A stretch of DNA of 47,134 nucleotides from Microcaldota archaeon (GTDB lineage: Archaea > Micrarchaeota > Micrarchaeia > Norongarragalinales > JACRGE01), in contig JACRGE010000034.1 of assembly GCA_016212465.1 (NCBI GenBank), forward strand, positions 1 through 47,134. Reading direction: 5' to 3'. Positions 26,381 through 36,148 of this stretch are shown in pieces (position 1 is the stretch's first letter; the number at the start of each line of letters is the position of its first letter). A program made the translations under genes and the position numbers. The notes below the pieces were generated by a model that had not been told where the DNA came from, made no database searches, and was given only the letters and a program-made list of their open reading frames with translations.

Positions 26381-27958
26381 CTAGACGATCACCAGATCGC
26401 TGTTTTCCCTCCAAAAACCATAATTTTCACTTGCCCCAGTATAAATTTCGAACAGCCTGAACACCAAGGAATTCCAGTCAAAGTTGTTTGAGATGATGCT
26501 CTCTGCTCCGCCTTTGGCGACTTTTTTCCTGAGCCTGTCATTCGTTAGTACAATCTTGAGCACTTTAGCGAGGTCCTCTGGCTTGAGAGTGAAATCCGTG
26601 ACCTGCACCTTGAATCCATTGATACCGTTTTTTATTACTTCCCCCATCCCTCCAGTGTCTCCGACTACAACCGCGGGTCCAGGCAAATCATTTACCTCAC
26701 ACGCCAGGTCTGCAGCCAGTCCTTCAAGCGTCACCAGTCCAAATGGCTCGTAAAGCGATGGAATGGCCAGCACGTCTATTGAACAAAACAAGGATTTTTT
26801 CAAATCCTCTTCAAGCCACCCGGAGTAGATGATTGCGTTCTTCTTCAAACCCAGCTCCTCCAGCATCCTGTTGTATTTAATGGATTCCCCGTTACTTAAT
26901 GAACTGCTTAAAATCAATCCCGCATTGTCCATCTCGAGCTGCGCGAAAGCGTTTATGAGTTGATCCATTCCCTTGCGTGCATCCGGCCGGCCAATGAACA
27001 TGACATATTTTTTCTTGTCTGGAAGCAACTTTTGGAGGACCACTCGTCCAAACTTTATCTTTTCCACGCTCATCTTCCTCCAGTCTTCTAGGATGATTCC
27101 GTTCGGAACACCGCCGGCCGCGTGGGTTATGGAAATGAATTCCTCCTCTGGTTCAAGCAACAGGAATTCCTCGTATTTCTCTTCTTTCCAAAGCTGTTCC
27201 TCAAACCATTTCTTTGCTTTCTCTTCCCCCACTGAGTTGCACAAATCTTCAAATAGCTGGTTCCTGGTCTCTTGCTTCAGTGGAAGGAGCTTTCTTATCT
27301 CAAACTTGGCTTCGCTCACTGAAACCCCTACGACAAAATCTGCTTCCTGCAATGCAGCTGCTTCTATGCGGACTGGTGCGTCATCCAAGTCCGGGTGCCC
27401 CATGCTGCGACCCCATTCTCCGGAATGGAATCTGCACACAAGCGGCTTTCCTATCCTCTCGCGGCACAGGAAACCTGCGGGGAACGCCAGCCAATCCTGC
27501 GCGTCAATCACAGTGATGTTTTCCTTCTTCGCCAGCTGCTCGGCTATTGCAGGCATGGTCTTCCAGTATGCATTCAGTTTCTTGTAAAACGGCCAATTAC
27601 TCGATTTTTCTGACTTCACCCCGTACTTGGCCCACAACCCGTAATGTAGTGCGTTTCTTTCCTCAGTGCTCAACTCCGATTCCACGAAGAAACAGAGCAC
27701 GCCTCCTCGTTTCGCTTCATAAATCTTAACCCCGTTTTTTTTCGCTAATTCGTTGAAGCGCTCTGAGGGCTTGAGGTCTCCAAGCGGCAGATCCTGGTCC
27801 CTTATTGAAAACACGAGCGGTTCAAAAAGGGTTTCGCCGCGGTTGAACCTGTTCATCCACACCGGCAACAGCTCGGTTGTAAACCTGTGCAATCCCCCTA
27901 CTGGCCTCTGCAACTCCGTGACAAGGAATAACACCCTCTTGCTTTCCCTTTCTTTCAT
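26381..27958 (-). CDS. Glycogen/starch synthase-type glycosyltransferase (GT5/GT3-like)
   Basis: N-terminal ELQRPVGGLHRFTTELLP; C-terminal FIGRPDARKGMDQLINAFAQ; IPSLYEPFGLVTLEGLA. Confidence 0.8.
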   Translation of the reverse strand: MKERESKRVLFLVTELQRPVGGLHRFTTELLPVWMNRFNRGETLFEPLVFSIRDQDLPLGDLKPSERFNELAKKNGVKIYEAKRGGVLCFFVESELSTEERNALHYGLWAKYGVKSEKSSNWPFYKKLNAYWKTMPAIAEQLAKKENITVIDAQDWLAFPAGFLCRERIGKPLVCRFHSGEWGRSMGHPDLDDAPVRIEAAALQEADFVVGVSVSEAKFEIRKLLPLKQETRNQLFEDLCNSVGEEKAKKWFEEQLWKEEKYEEFLLLEPEEEFISITHAAGGVPNGIILEDWRKMSVEKIKFGRVVLQKLLPDKKKYVMFIGRPDARKGMDQLINAFAQLEMDNAGLILSSSLSNGESIKYNRMLEELGLKKNAIIYSGWLEEDLKKSLFCSIDVLAIPSLYEPFGLVTLEGLAADLACEVNDLPGPAVVVGDTGGMGEVIKNGINGFKVQVTDFTLKPEDLAKVLKIVLTNDRLRKKVAKGGAESIISNNFDWNSLVFRLFEIYTGASENYGFWRENSDLVIV

Positions 27959-29220
27959 CTCAATCCCGTCTCAGTTTCTTGCTGCGGTTTCCAAACCAAT
28001 TCACGTTCCAGACCCTCTTTCGAGGCTTTTTCAACTTCTTCCTTCAAGTCCTGTATGGCATTCATGTAGTTGATGAAGTTCTCGTAAGGCCCCCAGTCCT
28101 TGTGGGGAGAGAAGTGCTTATGGACATCACCGTCGGCCCAACTCTTCGTGCACAAGTAATAAAGGTGGTCGGATGTCTGGAGGAGCCGCCAAAGCTCCCT
28201 CAGCTCACTGTTCTTGGTATTCTTCACCTTGTCTTCCATTCCCTCTAGTTCCTTGAAGCACGTCCACTGAAGCTGGTTTCCGAGCCAAGCTGAAACATCT
28301 CTCTCGAGGTCCGCCCACGAGAGGTTGAATGGAATATCTATCTCCCCCACTGCATCATATCTTTCAACAGTCTCGCTTGCGGTAAGGAAATCCAGGCCGT
28401 TCTTGATTGCTTCCTTCGGGAAATGCTCCAAGAACTGGAATATTCCACTGCCTTCCCAGTGGTGCTCTCCAAAGGTTTCGTAGTCCATGAAGAGGTTTAT
28501 CGTCTGTCCATTACATGCCTTTAGCCATGAGACATACTTGTCTGCCGTGAGCGGGAATTCGCTCCACCACTTAGCTGAAAAACGGTATCCCACATCGTCA
28601 CTGAGTTTGTAGTTCCTTAAGACAACCTTTATCCTCTCGCATCCCTTGGGTCTGTAGACATAGTTCGGTGAACGCCATCCAAGCACGTGCTCTATTCCTT
28701 CAGTGAGAATTCCTGCATATTCATTTTCTTCAGCTTCCCTTGCTATCGTGTTGTTATAGATGACTTCCGTGTTCCTGAAAACCTTGGGCTTTGCGCCGAA
28801 GACTTCCTTTATCTTCTCGGAATGCTGTTCCACTTGCTCCCAGAACTCCCTCCTGTTGCCGTAAAGCGAAGCAAGAGAATGGTAGTAGGTTTCGTTAAGG
28901 AATTCCACGCAACCCGTAGACGCAAGATGCTTGAAGCTCTTCAAAACCTCTTCGCCGCCTTCAAATTGTTCGCATTGCTCCAAAAAAGTTCCAGTGATGC
29001 TGAAACTTACCTTGAATTTTCCTTTCGTCTCCCTTATGTTGTTCAAGAGGATCTTGTTGGTTGGCAGATAGCATTTCTCAGCTGCTTTTTTGAAGTAACC
29101 TTCGTTCAGTTTCCTGTCGAAATATTGTTTTCTCAGGTTTTCGTTGTGCTCATGGAAGATGCTGAACCTACCCAGCCTGAAAGGCTGGTGGACGTGAAAA
29201 TACAGGAACACGCTTGGCAT
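27955..29220 (-). CDS. GH57 family alpha-amylase-like glycoside hydrolase
   Basis: FLYFHVHQPFRLGRF; FRNTEVIYNN; FMDYETFGEHHWEGSGIFQFLEHFP. Confidence 0.88.
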   Translation of the reverse strand: MPSVFLYFHVHQPFRLGRFSIFHEHNENLRKQYFDRKLNEGYFKKAAEKCYLPTNKILLNNIRETKGKFKVSFSITGTFLEQCEQFEGGEEVLKSFKHLASTGCVEFLNETYYHSLASLYGNRREFWEQVEQHSEKIKEVFGAKPKVFRNTEVIYNNTIAREAEENEYAGILTEGIEHVLGWRSPNYVYRPKGCERIKVVLRNYKLSDDVGYRFSAKWWSEFPLTADKYVSWLKACNGQTINLFMDYETFGEHHWEGSGIFQFLEHFPKEAIKNGLDFLTASETVERYDAVGEIDIPFNLSWADLERDVSAWLGNQLQWTCFKELEGMEDKVKNTKNSELRELWRLLQTSDHLYYLCTKSWADGDVHKHFSPHKDWGPYENFINYMNAIQDLKEEVEKASKEGLERELVWKPQQETETGLR

Positions 29221-29221
29221 G

Positions 29222-30427
29222 CTACCCCCTCAAACACTCTTCGTAAACCCCCTTGGTTTCATCAGCTGCCTTTTCCCAAGAGAAGCTCATCAAATCCTCG
29301 GAAAGGCCCTTCCTTATCGTATCACGCAACGCAGCGTACCTGAGTAACGCGATGATTTTGTTCGCCATTTCGTTCACGTCCCAGAAATCCACTTTCAGGC
29401 AGTGGTTCAGCACTTCCCCAACGCCAGCTGTTCTGGAGATGACACAAGGCGTTCCGCTCGCCATCGCTTCAAGCACTGTTATTCCGAAGGGCTCGCTTAC
29501 GCTCGGCAGAACATATACGTCGCTGATTGCATAGATAAGAGGAAGCTTTTCAGCCGGGATGTATCCCGTGAAAGTCACTCTATCTTGAATCCCCAGTTCA
29601 ATGGACATCTCAACGAGTCTTGGCAGCATGTCGCCTTTTCCGCTCACGATGAAGCGCGCGTCTGGAATCTTTTCCAGCACCTTTTTAGCTGCTTGCAGGA
29701 AAAACTCCGGTCCCTTTTGGATGCTCAGCCGGCCATGGAAGAGGACAACTGGGGAATTTATTCCGAACTGCTCCTTCTTCGCCTGCGTCCTGAACTGATC
29801 CAGTTGAGCTGCGTTGTATACCACCCTGATCTTTCCCTCGTTTGCCCCGAACCGCACCACCAACTGGTTTTTCATCATTTTGCTTACTGCAATGATCCTG
29901 TCTGCCTCCCTCACACCATCCCTTTCGATGTTCAAAATCCATTCGAATGGCCACAGGTTCGCAGTTCGGTCGTATTCAGTTGAATGCATCGTGAGCACAA
30001 GCGGCCGTCCAGTCCTTTTCTTGGAATCAATGCCGGCTTTCGTGCTGATCCAGTCATGGCAGTGAATCAAGTCGTAGTGTCTTTTCTTGTTGCTCCTTTC
30101 CACGATCCTTGCGCAAAGGAAGTTGTACCGGTTTACCGCTTCAAAGAAGTTCAGGTCATAGGGCACTCCGTTTTTTTCTTCATTCTTGCTTGCTTCCTTC
30201 ATGAGCCTGTAATACGGCCCCCATTCACTAGGAGTTGATTCCTTGAGCGCAGAGTCATCAACGAATACCAGGTTCATCCAAGGCGCCTTCACTCCTTCTG
30301 CTCTCGGCATATAGAAATCGATTTCAATTCCTTTCTCCGCAAGGGCTTTTGTGAGGTGATAGCAGTGGACTCCAAGGCCTCCGCTAACAAAAGGAGGCAA
30401 TTCCCAACCTAACATCGCGATTCTCAT
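29222..30427 (-). CDS. GT4 family glycosyltransferase
   Basis: MLGWELPPFVSGGLGVHCYHLTKAL; FHGRLSIQKGPEFFLQAAKKVL; VLPSVSEPFGITVLEAMASGTPCV. Confidence 0.88.
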   Translation of the reverse strand: MRIAMLGWELPPFVSGGLGVHCYHLTKALAEKGIEIDFYMPRAEGVKAPWMNLVFVDDSALKESTPSEWGPYYRLMKEASKNEEKNGVPYDLNFFEAVNRYNFLCARIVERSNKKRHYDLIHCHDWISTKAGIDSKKRTGRPLVLTMHSTEYDRTANLWPFEWILNIERDGVREADRIIAVSKMMKNQLVVRFGANEGKIRVVYNAAQLDQFRTQAKKEQFGINSPVVLFHGRLSIQKGPEFFLQAAKKVLEKIPDARFIVSGKGDMLPRLVEMSIELGIQDRVTFTGYIPAEKLPLIYAISDVYVLPSVSEPFGITVLEAMASGTPCVISRTAGVGEVLNHCLKVDFWDVNEMANKIIALLRYAALRDTIRKGLSEDLMSFSWEKAADETKGVYEECLRG

Positions 30428-30687
30428 TCGGCATTCACTCGCTTAAAATATTCCGCTCCGCCTTTCATGCGCTGAAAATCGCTCATTTTCGCCAGCGTGA
30501 GTTTTCTATACGGCAATCCGCTTAGAATAAGAAATTAATCTGCATTATTAACCTTTTCTGGAGGCCAGTCACATTATCAAAATTAGGTTTCAACTAAGAA
30601 GTAAGAGAGAGGTAGAGAAGGCTTCTTTCCTTATCCATTAAATAATTTTACAATGGGTTTCGGCGTGGTTATAAAAAGAAGAGAAAA

Positions 30688-33057
30688 CTATTTCTTTGCC
30701 CCACCGTGCAGCATGATCTGCGCCAAAAGGGCTTCAAGCTGAATCCGTTCATTCGCTCCTTCAACCATTCTGAAACTGTATTCCCCCACCCTATCCACTA
30801 GCAGAACCTTTTCCTTGTCAGGCAAGTCTGATTTCACAATCTCTCTGTAGATCTGTTTTATTACGTCTTCACCGCTCATGCCGTATTTTATCATGACTTC
30901 ATCCAGCAGCTTCCTTGCCTCGGCGAAATTGCCTTTCAACGCAAGCGAAACCATCTTTTCAATCTCTTCTGGCCGTGCCCGTGAACTTACCTTGAAGATG
31001 TCCTCTTCGCTGATCTTATCATGGAGAATGGCTGCGCCTTGCAAGCAGTTTATTGCTTTCCTGGCATCACCGTCCGCCACATAAACAACTGCTTTCTTTG
31101 CTTTCTCATCCATCTTCAGGTCTTCTTCTTTCGCTATCGTCTCAATCAAGCCCGTCAATTCCTCATCGCTCAACCGCGACAGACGAAAAACAGCGCACCT
31201 GCTCTGGACTGGCTCAATGATCCTGGAGGAATAATTAGCTGAAAGACAGAACCTCGTGTTCCCGGAGTACTTTTCCATCGTTCTCCTGAGGGCCTGCTGC
31301 GCGTCGGCTGTGAGTGCATCTGCCTCGTCGAGGAATATGATCTTGAATGGAACACCTGAGAGCGCAAGCGTTCTCGCAAAGTCCTTTATCTTACCCCGCA
31401 CGGTATCTATCCCACGTTCGTCGCTGTTGTGAAGCAGTATAGGAGTTGTACCGCCGAAAAAGGTCTGAGCTTCGGGAACGCAAAAGTCATACACGTATCC
31501 TTGGTAATCGCTGACTTCCATCTCGCGAATCATTACTACAGACAACTGGGAGTGAAGGAACTTCCTCAAGTTCTCCTTTATTTTTTCCAGATGGCTTGGA
31601 AGTTCATCTGAAAAGCGGCTCAAGAATTCCATTGCTGCCTGCTTTGTGATTCTCTTGCTCCGCTTCGAGTAAAGCGCGTGGCGCAGGAAATACCTTGGGT
31701 TTCCCTTGCTTAAGGCTTTTGCCAGCTGGACGAATGGAGCAGTAGGAATGAAATCTGTTTTAATGTAGGAATACGAGGGTAGCTTCCAGACCGCTCTTGC
31801 TTCATTTTCAAAAACTGAGGTATCTATTCCCGACAGCCTTCCCAGCCATGCAACGTCGATTAAATTTTCGTGCGAGCGCGAACTGTAGCGCACGAATTCG
31901 TTCCATTTCCCGTGCGCATCGCCCATATAGCCTTTTAGGAAAGCAGTGCGAAGTTTAGGCTCTGCAGAATAAAAGAAATAGGGAATTCGCTTGGTCGTAG
32001 CGTTCTTTTTTGAAGCACCGTCGTAAAAGTTTTGTGAAAAGAATTTCGCGAGTTGGGAGTTGTATATTCTTACTTGAATGGAAGACATTCTGCTTCGGTC
32101 AAAGCCAGAACTTGCTTGTTTAATATTGCAAACCAGCCCAAAGTGTTCTTTTACGACGCGGGCCACCTCTTCCGCTAATTCAAGCTCAGCCGGGTAACCG
32201 AGCGTGAAAATCGTTTGGCCGCTTGTGCCATGCCTGAAACCGACGCATCCTTCTGCCAAATAAAGGCCGAAGAGCCACGCTAATTCCTCGTCTAATTCAA
32301 GTTCCCCGTAGACGTGCTTAACGCGCGGATTTCGCAAAATACCACTTTTTAGGACCGCATATTCTTGTGGCGCGTACTCGCTCAAATCCAAGCGTACTTT
32401 TTCTCCAGGTTGAGCCTCCGCAAATGTTATAAGAGAATCCCCTTTCTTCAGGCTTGAAACTTGTCTTGATTGAACCTCGCCGTGTTCATCCATGACCCTG
32501 ACCGAATGCTCCAGGCTTGTTCGAACTACACCCCCCTCGTACCGTATTTGCGCGATTTTTTCAACGCGGTGGCGCGAAATCCAGCTTACTGGCAGAAAAC
32601 GCACGCGATAGTCTCGATCGCAAGCCAGTACTTCAAGCCCGTCTGTTGTTGCGCGTTTGCTCGCATCGTCATTAAAATACTCTGCAGCCAAGTCCCCGAA
32701 GGTTGTTCTTCTGGCAATTCCCTTACTTCGGACGAGAATTGGCGTTTCCGGGGCGACACTTGCATTAAACTCCAGGACGCTCTGGCGGAAAGCATCCCCG
32801 TAAAGCTCGCTTGCGAGAGCCAGGATGCAAGTGGTTTTGCCGCAGCCGGCTGGGCCGGCGAAAAGAAGGTGTGGGAGATTCTTAGCTTTCACGAACGCCT
32901 GCAACCTTTTCACTACAGCATCATGCCCAACGACTTCACTCAGCTTTTTTGGCCTGTACTTCTCGGTCCATGGAATAAATTCCTCTGCATCTCTTGCTTG
33001 CCTTCCCTCCTTTGGATCAGGATTGTGACTCATTTCCCACCACCCAAAAATCTTCAT
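30688..33057 (-). CDS. rfcS: Replication factor C small subunit, intein-interrupted precursor
   Basis: WTEKYRPKKLSEVVGHD, Walker A GPAGCGKT, LDEADALTADAQQALRRTMEKYSGNTRFCLSANY, and an in-frame 445-aa insert in LEFNA/SDERGI. Start could be M9 (33033). Confidence 0.96.
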   Translation of the reverse strand: MKIFGWWEMSHNPDPKEGRQARDAEEFIPWTEKYRPKKLSEVVGHDAVVKRLQAFVKAKNLPHLLFAGPAGCGKTTCILALASELYGDAFRQSVLEFNASVAPETPILVRSKGIARRTTFGDLAAEYFNDDASKRATTDGLEVLACDRDYRVRFLPVSWISRHRVEKIAQIRYEGGVVRTSLEHSVRVMDEHGEVQSRQVSSLKKGDSLITFAEAQPGEKVRLDLSEYAPQEYAVLKSGILRNPRVKHVYGELELDEELAWLFGLYLAEGCVGFRHGTSGQTIFTLGYPAELELAEEVARVVKEHFGLVCNIKQASSGFDRSRMSSIQVRIYNSQLAKFFSQNFYDGASKKNATTKRIPYFFYSAEPKLRTAFLKGYMGDAHGKWNEFVRYSSRSHENLIDVAWLGRLSGIDTSVFENEARAVWKLPSYSYIKTDFIPTAPFVQLAKALSKGNPRYFLRHALYSKRSKRITKQAAMEFLSRFSDELPSHLEKIKENLRKFLHSQLSVVMIREMEVSDYQGYVYDFCVPEAQTFFGGTTPILLHNSDERGIDTVRGKIKDFARTLALSGVPFKIIFLDEADALTADAQQALRRTMEKYSGNTRFCLSANYSSRIIEPVQSRCAVFRLSRLSDEELTGLIETIAKEEDLKMDEKAKKAVVYVADGDARKAINCLQGAAILHDKISEEDIFKVSSRARPEEIEKMVSLALKGNFAEARKLLDEVMIKYGMSGEDVIKQIYREIVKSDLPDKEKVLLVDRVGEYSFRMVEGANERIQLEALLAQIMLHGGAKK
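31426..32760 (-). mobile_element. Intein with LAGLIDADG (DOD) homing endonuclease in RFC small subunit
   Basis: 445 aa starting SVAPETPILVRSKG and ending YVYDFCVPEAQTFFGGTTPILLHN, followed by extein Ser. DOD motifs LFGLYLAEGCVG and FLKGYMGDAHG. Confidence 0.95.
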
Positions 33058-33160
33058 TAGATGAATTCTGCGCTGATACCGCTAATGAAAACACTACGTG
33101 AAAAAAATTATTTAAATAGTATGCATAATGACTACACACTTATGCTGGAGGCGTGATAAA

Positions 33161-33496
33161 ATGATCGTTACTACCACGGAGAACATTCCTGGGTATGAGA
33201 TAAAGAAATATGTCGGAGTCGTGTGGTCTTCTTCAGCCCGCGCCAAGCATTTGGGCCACGACATTGCTGCAATGGCTAAAGCCGCTCTTGTGGGCGGAGA
33301 GCTTTCTTCTTACCGGAAGATGATGAACGAGGCGAGGAACGACGTGCTCCAGGGCATTATTAAAAACGCGGAAAAAATCGGCGCTAACGCCATCATTGGA
33401 GTCCGCCTCGGTTCAACGCAGATAATGCCTGCCACAGTTGATATTTTCGCCTACGGCACTGCTGTGATAATTGAAGAGGAAAAAAAGAAGAAATAG
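33161..33496 (+). CDS. YbjQ/UPF0145 family protein
   Basis: MIVTTTENIPGYEIKKYVGVVWSSSARA...IGANAIIGVRLGSTQIMPATVDIFAYGTAV. Confidence 0.88.
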   Translation: MIVTTTENIPGYEIKKYVGVVWSSSARAKHLGHDIAAMAKAALVGGELSSYRKMMNEARNDVLQGIIKNAEKIGANAIIGVRLGSTQIMPATVDIFAYGTAVIIEEEKKKK

Positions 33497-33516
33497 CTGA
33501 TTGTTCGGTTGGAAAA

Positions 33517-34065
33517 ATGAATAGACTAATTAGAGAAATGAAGAACGCAGGATACGAACTTATTTCAACTGTTGAAGGTCCCGTCAGGTTCAGAGAGGTT
33601 GAACCTCGCGTCATGTTGGAAACAGTTTTTAAGCAGTGGCGGGAGCTGTATACCGGAAAGCTGCCTGTTGAAAAACCAGGATTGAGAGACCGCCTCGCGC
33701 GGGCAAGGATTGCATGGCAAATAAACCGCGATCCCCTTCATAAAACCTTGGGGGAAAAAGCGAGCGTTTCCAAAGTAACCCATTCTATGCTTTTCCTCAA
33801 GCCATTCGATGAAGAAACTTATGCGCCTTATGGGAGCGGCGTTCCATTTGATCCACGAATACCTTCCTCAAAAAATAAGTCCATTGCCCTTCACTCTGAA
33901 CGCATCCAAGTGGATCCCCTAGTGTCTGATTTTATTAACCGATCGGGGGAAACAAAACACGCTAATGCAACGATTCAGGTAGTCCAACACCCAACTAAGA
34001 AAAAGTATTTCCTTGCGATAATAAGGTTGAGAAATATTGACATAAAGTCCGTCAGGCGCTCTTGA
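33517..34065 (+). CDS. Hypothetical protein
   Basis: 182-aa ORF with start after GGTTGGAAAA, co-directional; no recognised family. Confidence 0.55.
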   Translation: MNRLIREMKNAGYELISTVEGPVRFREVEPRVMLETVFKQWRELYTGKLPVEKPGLRDRLARARIAWQINRDPLHKTLGEKASVSKVTHSMLFLKPFDEETYAPYGSGVPFDPRIPSSKNKSIALHSERIQVDPLVSDFINRSGETKHANATIQVVQHPTKKKYFLAIIRLRNIDIKSVRRS

Positions 34066-34249
34066 AGTCCCTTCTCTTGTCCATCTTTCCCCAGCAGTCT
34101 TTGCAGATGATTTTCCTCTCCCTTTTTTTAATCACTTTCGTGCTCTTCTCGCAGCTCCTGCATACTCTTCTGTTGCAGTAAAAACACTGCTCAAGCCAAT
34201 GGGTTTCCTTAGCGCATCTGTCGCACTTCATTCCAATCCCCTTCTGCAA
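34052..34249 (-). CDS. Small zinc-ribbon/treble-clef-like protein
   Basis: CDRCAKETHWLEQCFYCNRRVCRSCEKS...CKDCWGK, eight or more paired Cys. Start likely M7 (34231). Confidence 0.6.
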   Translation of the reverse strand: MQKGIGMKCDRCAKETHWLEQCFYCNRRVCRSCEKSTKVIKKRERKIICKDCWGKMDKRRDFKSA

Positions 34250-34328
34250 ATATGCTAAACAAACGAATTAATCAATAGAATTCGCACTTATTATAGCGCA
34301 GTAGAAATATATAAATGCTAATTCAGGT

Positions 34329-34802
34329 GTGAGTTTGTACACTGAGAAAGAGCAGCAGGCGCTGGAAAAAAAGCTCGACCAACTAGGAAAATTCAAGCGA
34401 AGGGAGTGGACAAAAGAGCACTTCATCAAATTACTGAATGAAAAAAGAATCAAAAGGATAGACGAAAATCTGAAGGAAACGAAGAAAAAATACGCCCACT
34501 TGCCTTTGGAAGAGCAGGCAGTCCACATTCTCTACTTCGACCACATGGAAATCAACCCTGAGCACGTTCAAATAGAACGCCTTTCCCCAACCAAGTTGAG
34601 GACAGTCGCGCGCAACTTCTGCCCATACCTTGAGGCCTGCAAGCAACTGGGTTTGGACACCCGGGTCGTTTGCAGGAAGATTGGCGAGCCATCCATTCAC
34701 GAGATGCTCAAGCGAATAAATCCGCGGCTTAAATTTTCCAGAAATTACGACAACATCCGTCCTCACACTGATTTTTGCGAAGAATACTTTGAGCTCGTTT
34801 GA
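34329..34802 (+). CDS. Conserved hypothetical protein
   Basis: 157 aa; FCPYLEACKQLGLDTRVVCRKIGEPSIHEMLKRINPRLKFSRNY...DFCEEYFEL resembles a Cys-containing ligand-binding C-terminal domain; uncertain. Confidence 0.55.
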   Translation: MSLYTEKEQQALEKKLDQLGKFKRREWTKEHFIKLLNEKRIKRIDENLKETKKKYAHLPLEEQAVHILYFDHMEINPEHVQIERLSPTKLRTVARNFCPYLEACKQLGLDTRVVCRKIGEPSIHEMLKRINPRLKFSRNYDNIRPHTDFCEEYFELV

Positions 34803-34815
34803 AGTGTGGTTTAAA

Positions 34816-36114
34816 ATGCGCATTTTCATCAAAACATTCGGCTGCACCTTCAACAAAGCAGATTCGGATGGAATTGAAGTGGCTTTGGAACAGAGAGGTC
34901 ACTCCCTCACTAGAAACGAAACGAAGGCAGATTTCATCATCTTGAATACGTGCACAGTAAAGGAAGCAACCCAGAACAAGATTTTGAGAAAAATTTCTGA
35001 AACGGATGGAACAAAGCTCCTCGTAACCGGTTGCTTGGCTCAGGCTTCACCTGAGCTAATTGAAAAAGCAAACCCTTATGCTTCTATTATCGGCATTTTC
35101 CTTCAGTCACGAATTGCAGACGCAGTTGAAGAAATAAAAAAGGGAAATAAACTTGTTTGGAATTCTGGAAAAACTGCTTCGCCTTTACTCCCTAACGTGG
35201 ATGGCGTGATTTCAAGGATAAAGATCGCGCGAGGATGCTTGGGCAACTGCTCTTTCTGTGAAACCAAGTTCGCGCAAGGCAGTTTGGAGAGTTATTCACC
35301 AAAGGAAATATTACACTCCGCGGAGACTGCTGTAGAGAATGGAGCTAGGGAAATCCAGCTCTGCGCCCAGGACACGGGCTGCTATGGCTTTGACAGAGGA
35401 GTTGATTTGGCGGAACTGCTGAATTCGCTTGTGAAAATTGAAGGCAATTTTTTCATTAGAGTTGGAATGATGAACCCCGACCATGCAACTAAATTATTGC
35501 CGAGGCTGCTTTGTTCTTTTTCCAGCCCTAAAATATACAAGTTCATTCACTTCCCCGTCCAATCAGGCAGCGATTCTGTTTTGAAGGCGATGGAAAGACC
35601 GCACTTCGTAAGTGATTTCATTCGAGTCGTTTCCTCATTCAGGGAGCAATTCCCTGAAATCACTATTGCAACCGATGTGATTGTTGGCTTTCCTGGCGAG
35701 TCTGAAGCAGATTTCAAGAAAACGCTTGAGTTGATTGCATTGGTGAAACCAGACGTAGTCAACGTCTCGAAGTTTTCTGCGCGGCCGCACGCAAGAGCAT
35801 CCCAAATGAAGGGCTTGGAGAGATCGGAGATAAAGAGAAGGAGCGGAATCGCAAGCGCGCTCTGCAGACGAATTGCTTTGGAGAAAAACAAGGAGTCTGT
35901 GGGAAAAAAATGTGTGCTACTGATAAATGAAAAAGCGAGAGGATGGATGCAGGGGCGAAATCTTAATTACAAGCCCGTTCTAGTCAAGAAGGGAAACTTG
36001 GGGGAATTCCTTGAGGCTAGGGTTATCCAAGCTGGGCCGAGCCACTTGAAGGCCGAGGTGCTTGAAGGAGCCTTAAGGGATATTTATAATAATTCTTTTA
36101 AATTAAAGTCATAA
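34816..36114 (+). CDS. Archaeal MiaB-like methylthiotransferase (t6A to ms2t6A, CDKAL1/MtaB type)
   Basis: MRIFIKTFGCTFNKADSD, ARGCLGNCSFCETKFAQG, HFPVQSGSDSVLKAMERPH and a C-terminal TRAM-like tail. Confidence 0.93.
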   Translation: MRIFIKTFGCTFNKADSDGIEVALEQRGHSLTRNETKADFIILNTCTVKEATQNKILRKISETDGTKLLVTGCLAQASPELIEKANPYASIIGIFLQSRIADAVEEIKKGNKLVWNSGKTASPLLPNVDGVISRIKIARGCLGNCSFCETKFAQGSLESYSPKEILHSAETAVENGAREIQLCAQDTGCYGFDRGVDLAELLNSLVKIEGNFFIRVGMMNPDHATKLLPRLLCSFSSPKIYKFIHFPVQSGSDSVLKAMERPHFVSDFIRVVSSFREQFPEITIATDVIVGFPGESEADFKKTLELIALVKPDVVNVSKFSARPHARASQMKGLERSEIKRRSGIASALCRRIALEKNKESVGKKCVLLINEKARGWMQGRNLNYKPVLVKKGNLGEFLEARVIQAGPSHLKAEVLEGALRDIYNNSFKLKS

Positions 36115-36148
36115 TATCTCTTGGGCTTGAAGCGGAGGAGATGCTTGA

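Noticed and set aside
26973-27587. 204-aa plus-strand ORF
   Set aside because: Antisense to the glycogen synthase CDS.
28687-29343. 218-aa plus-strand ORF
   Set aside because: Antisense to the GH57 CDS, which has clear catalytic motifs.
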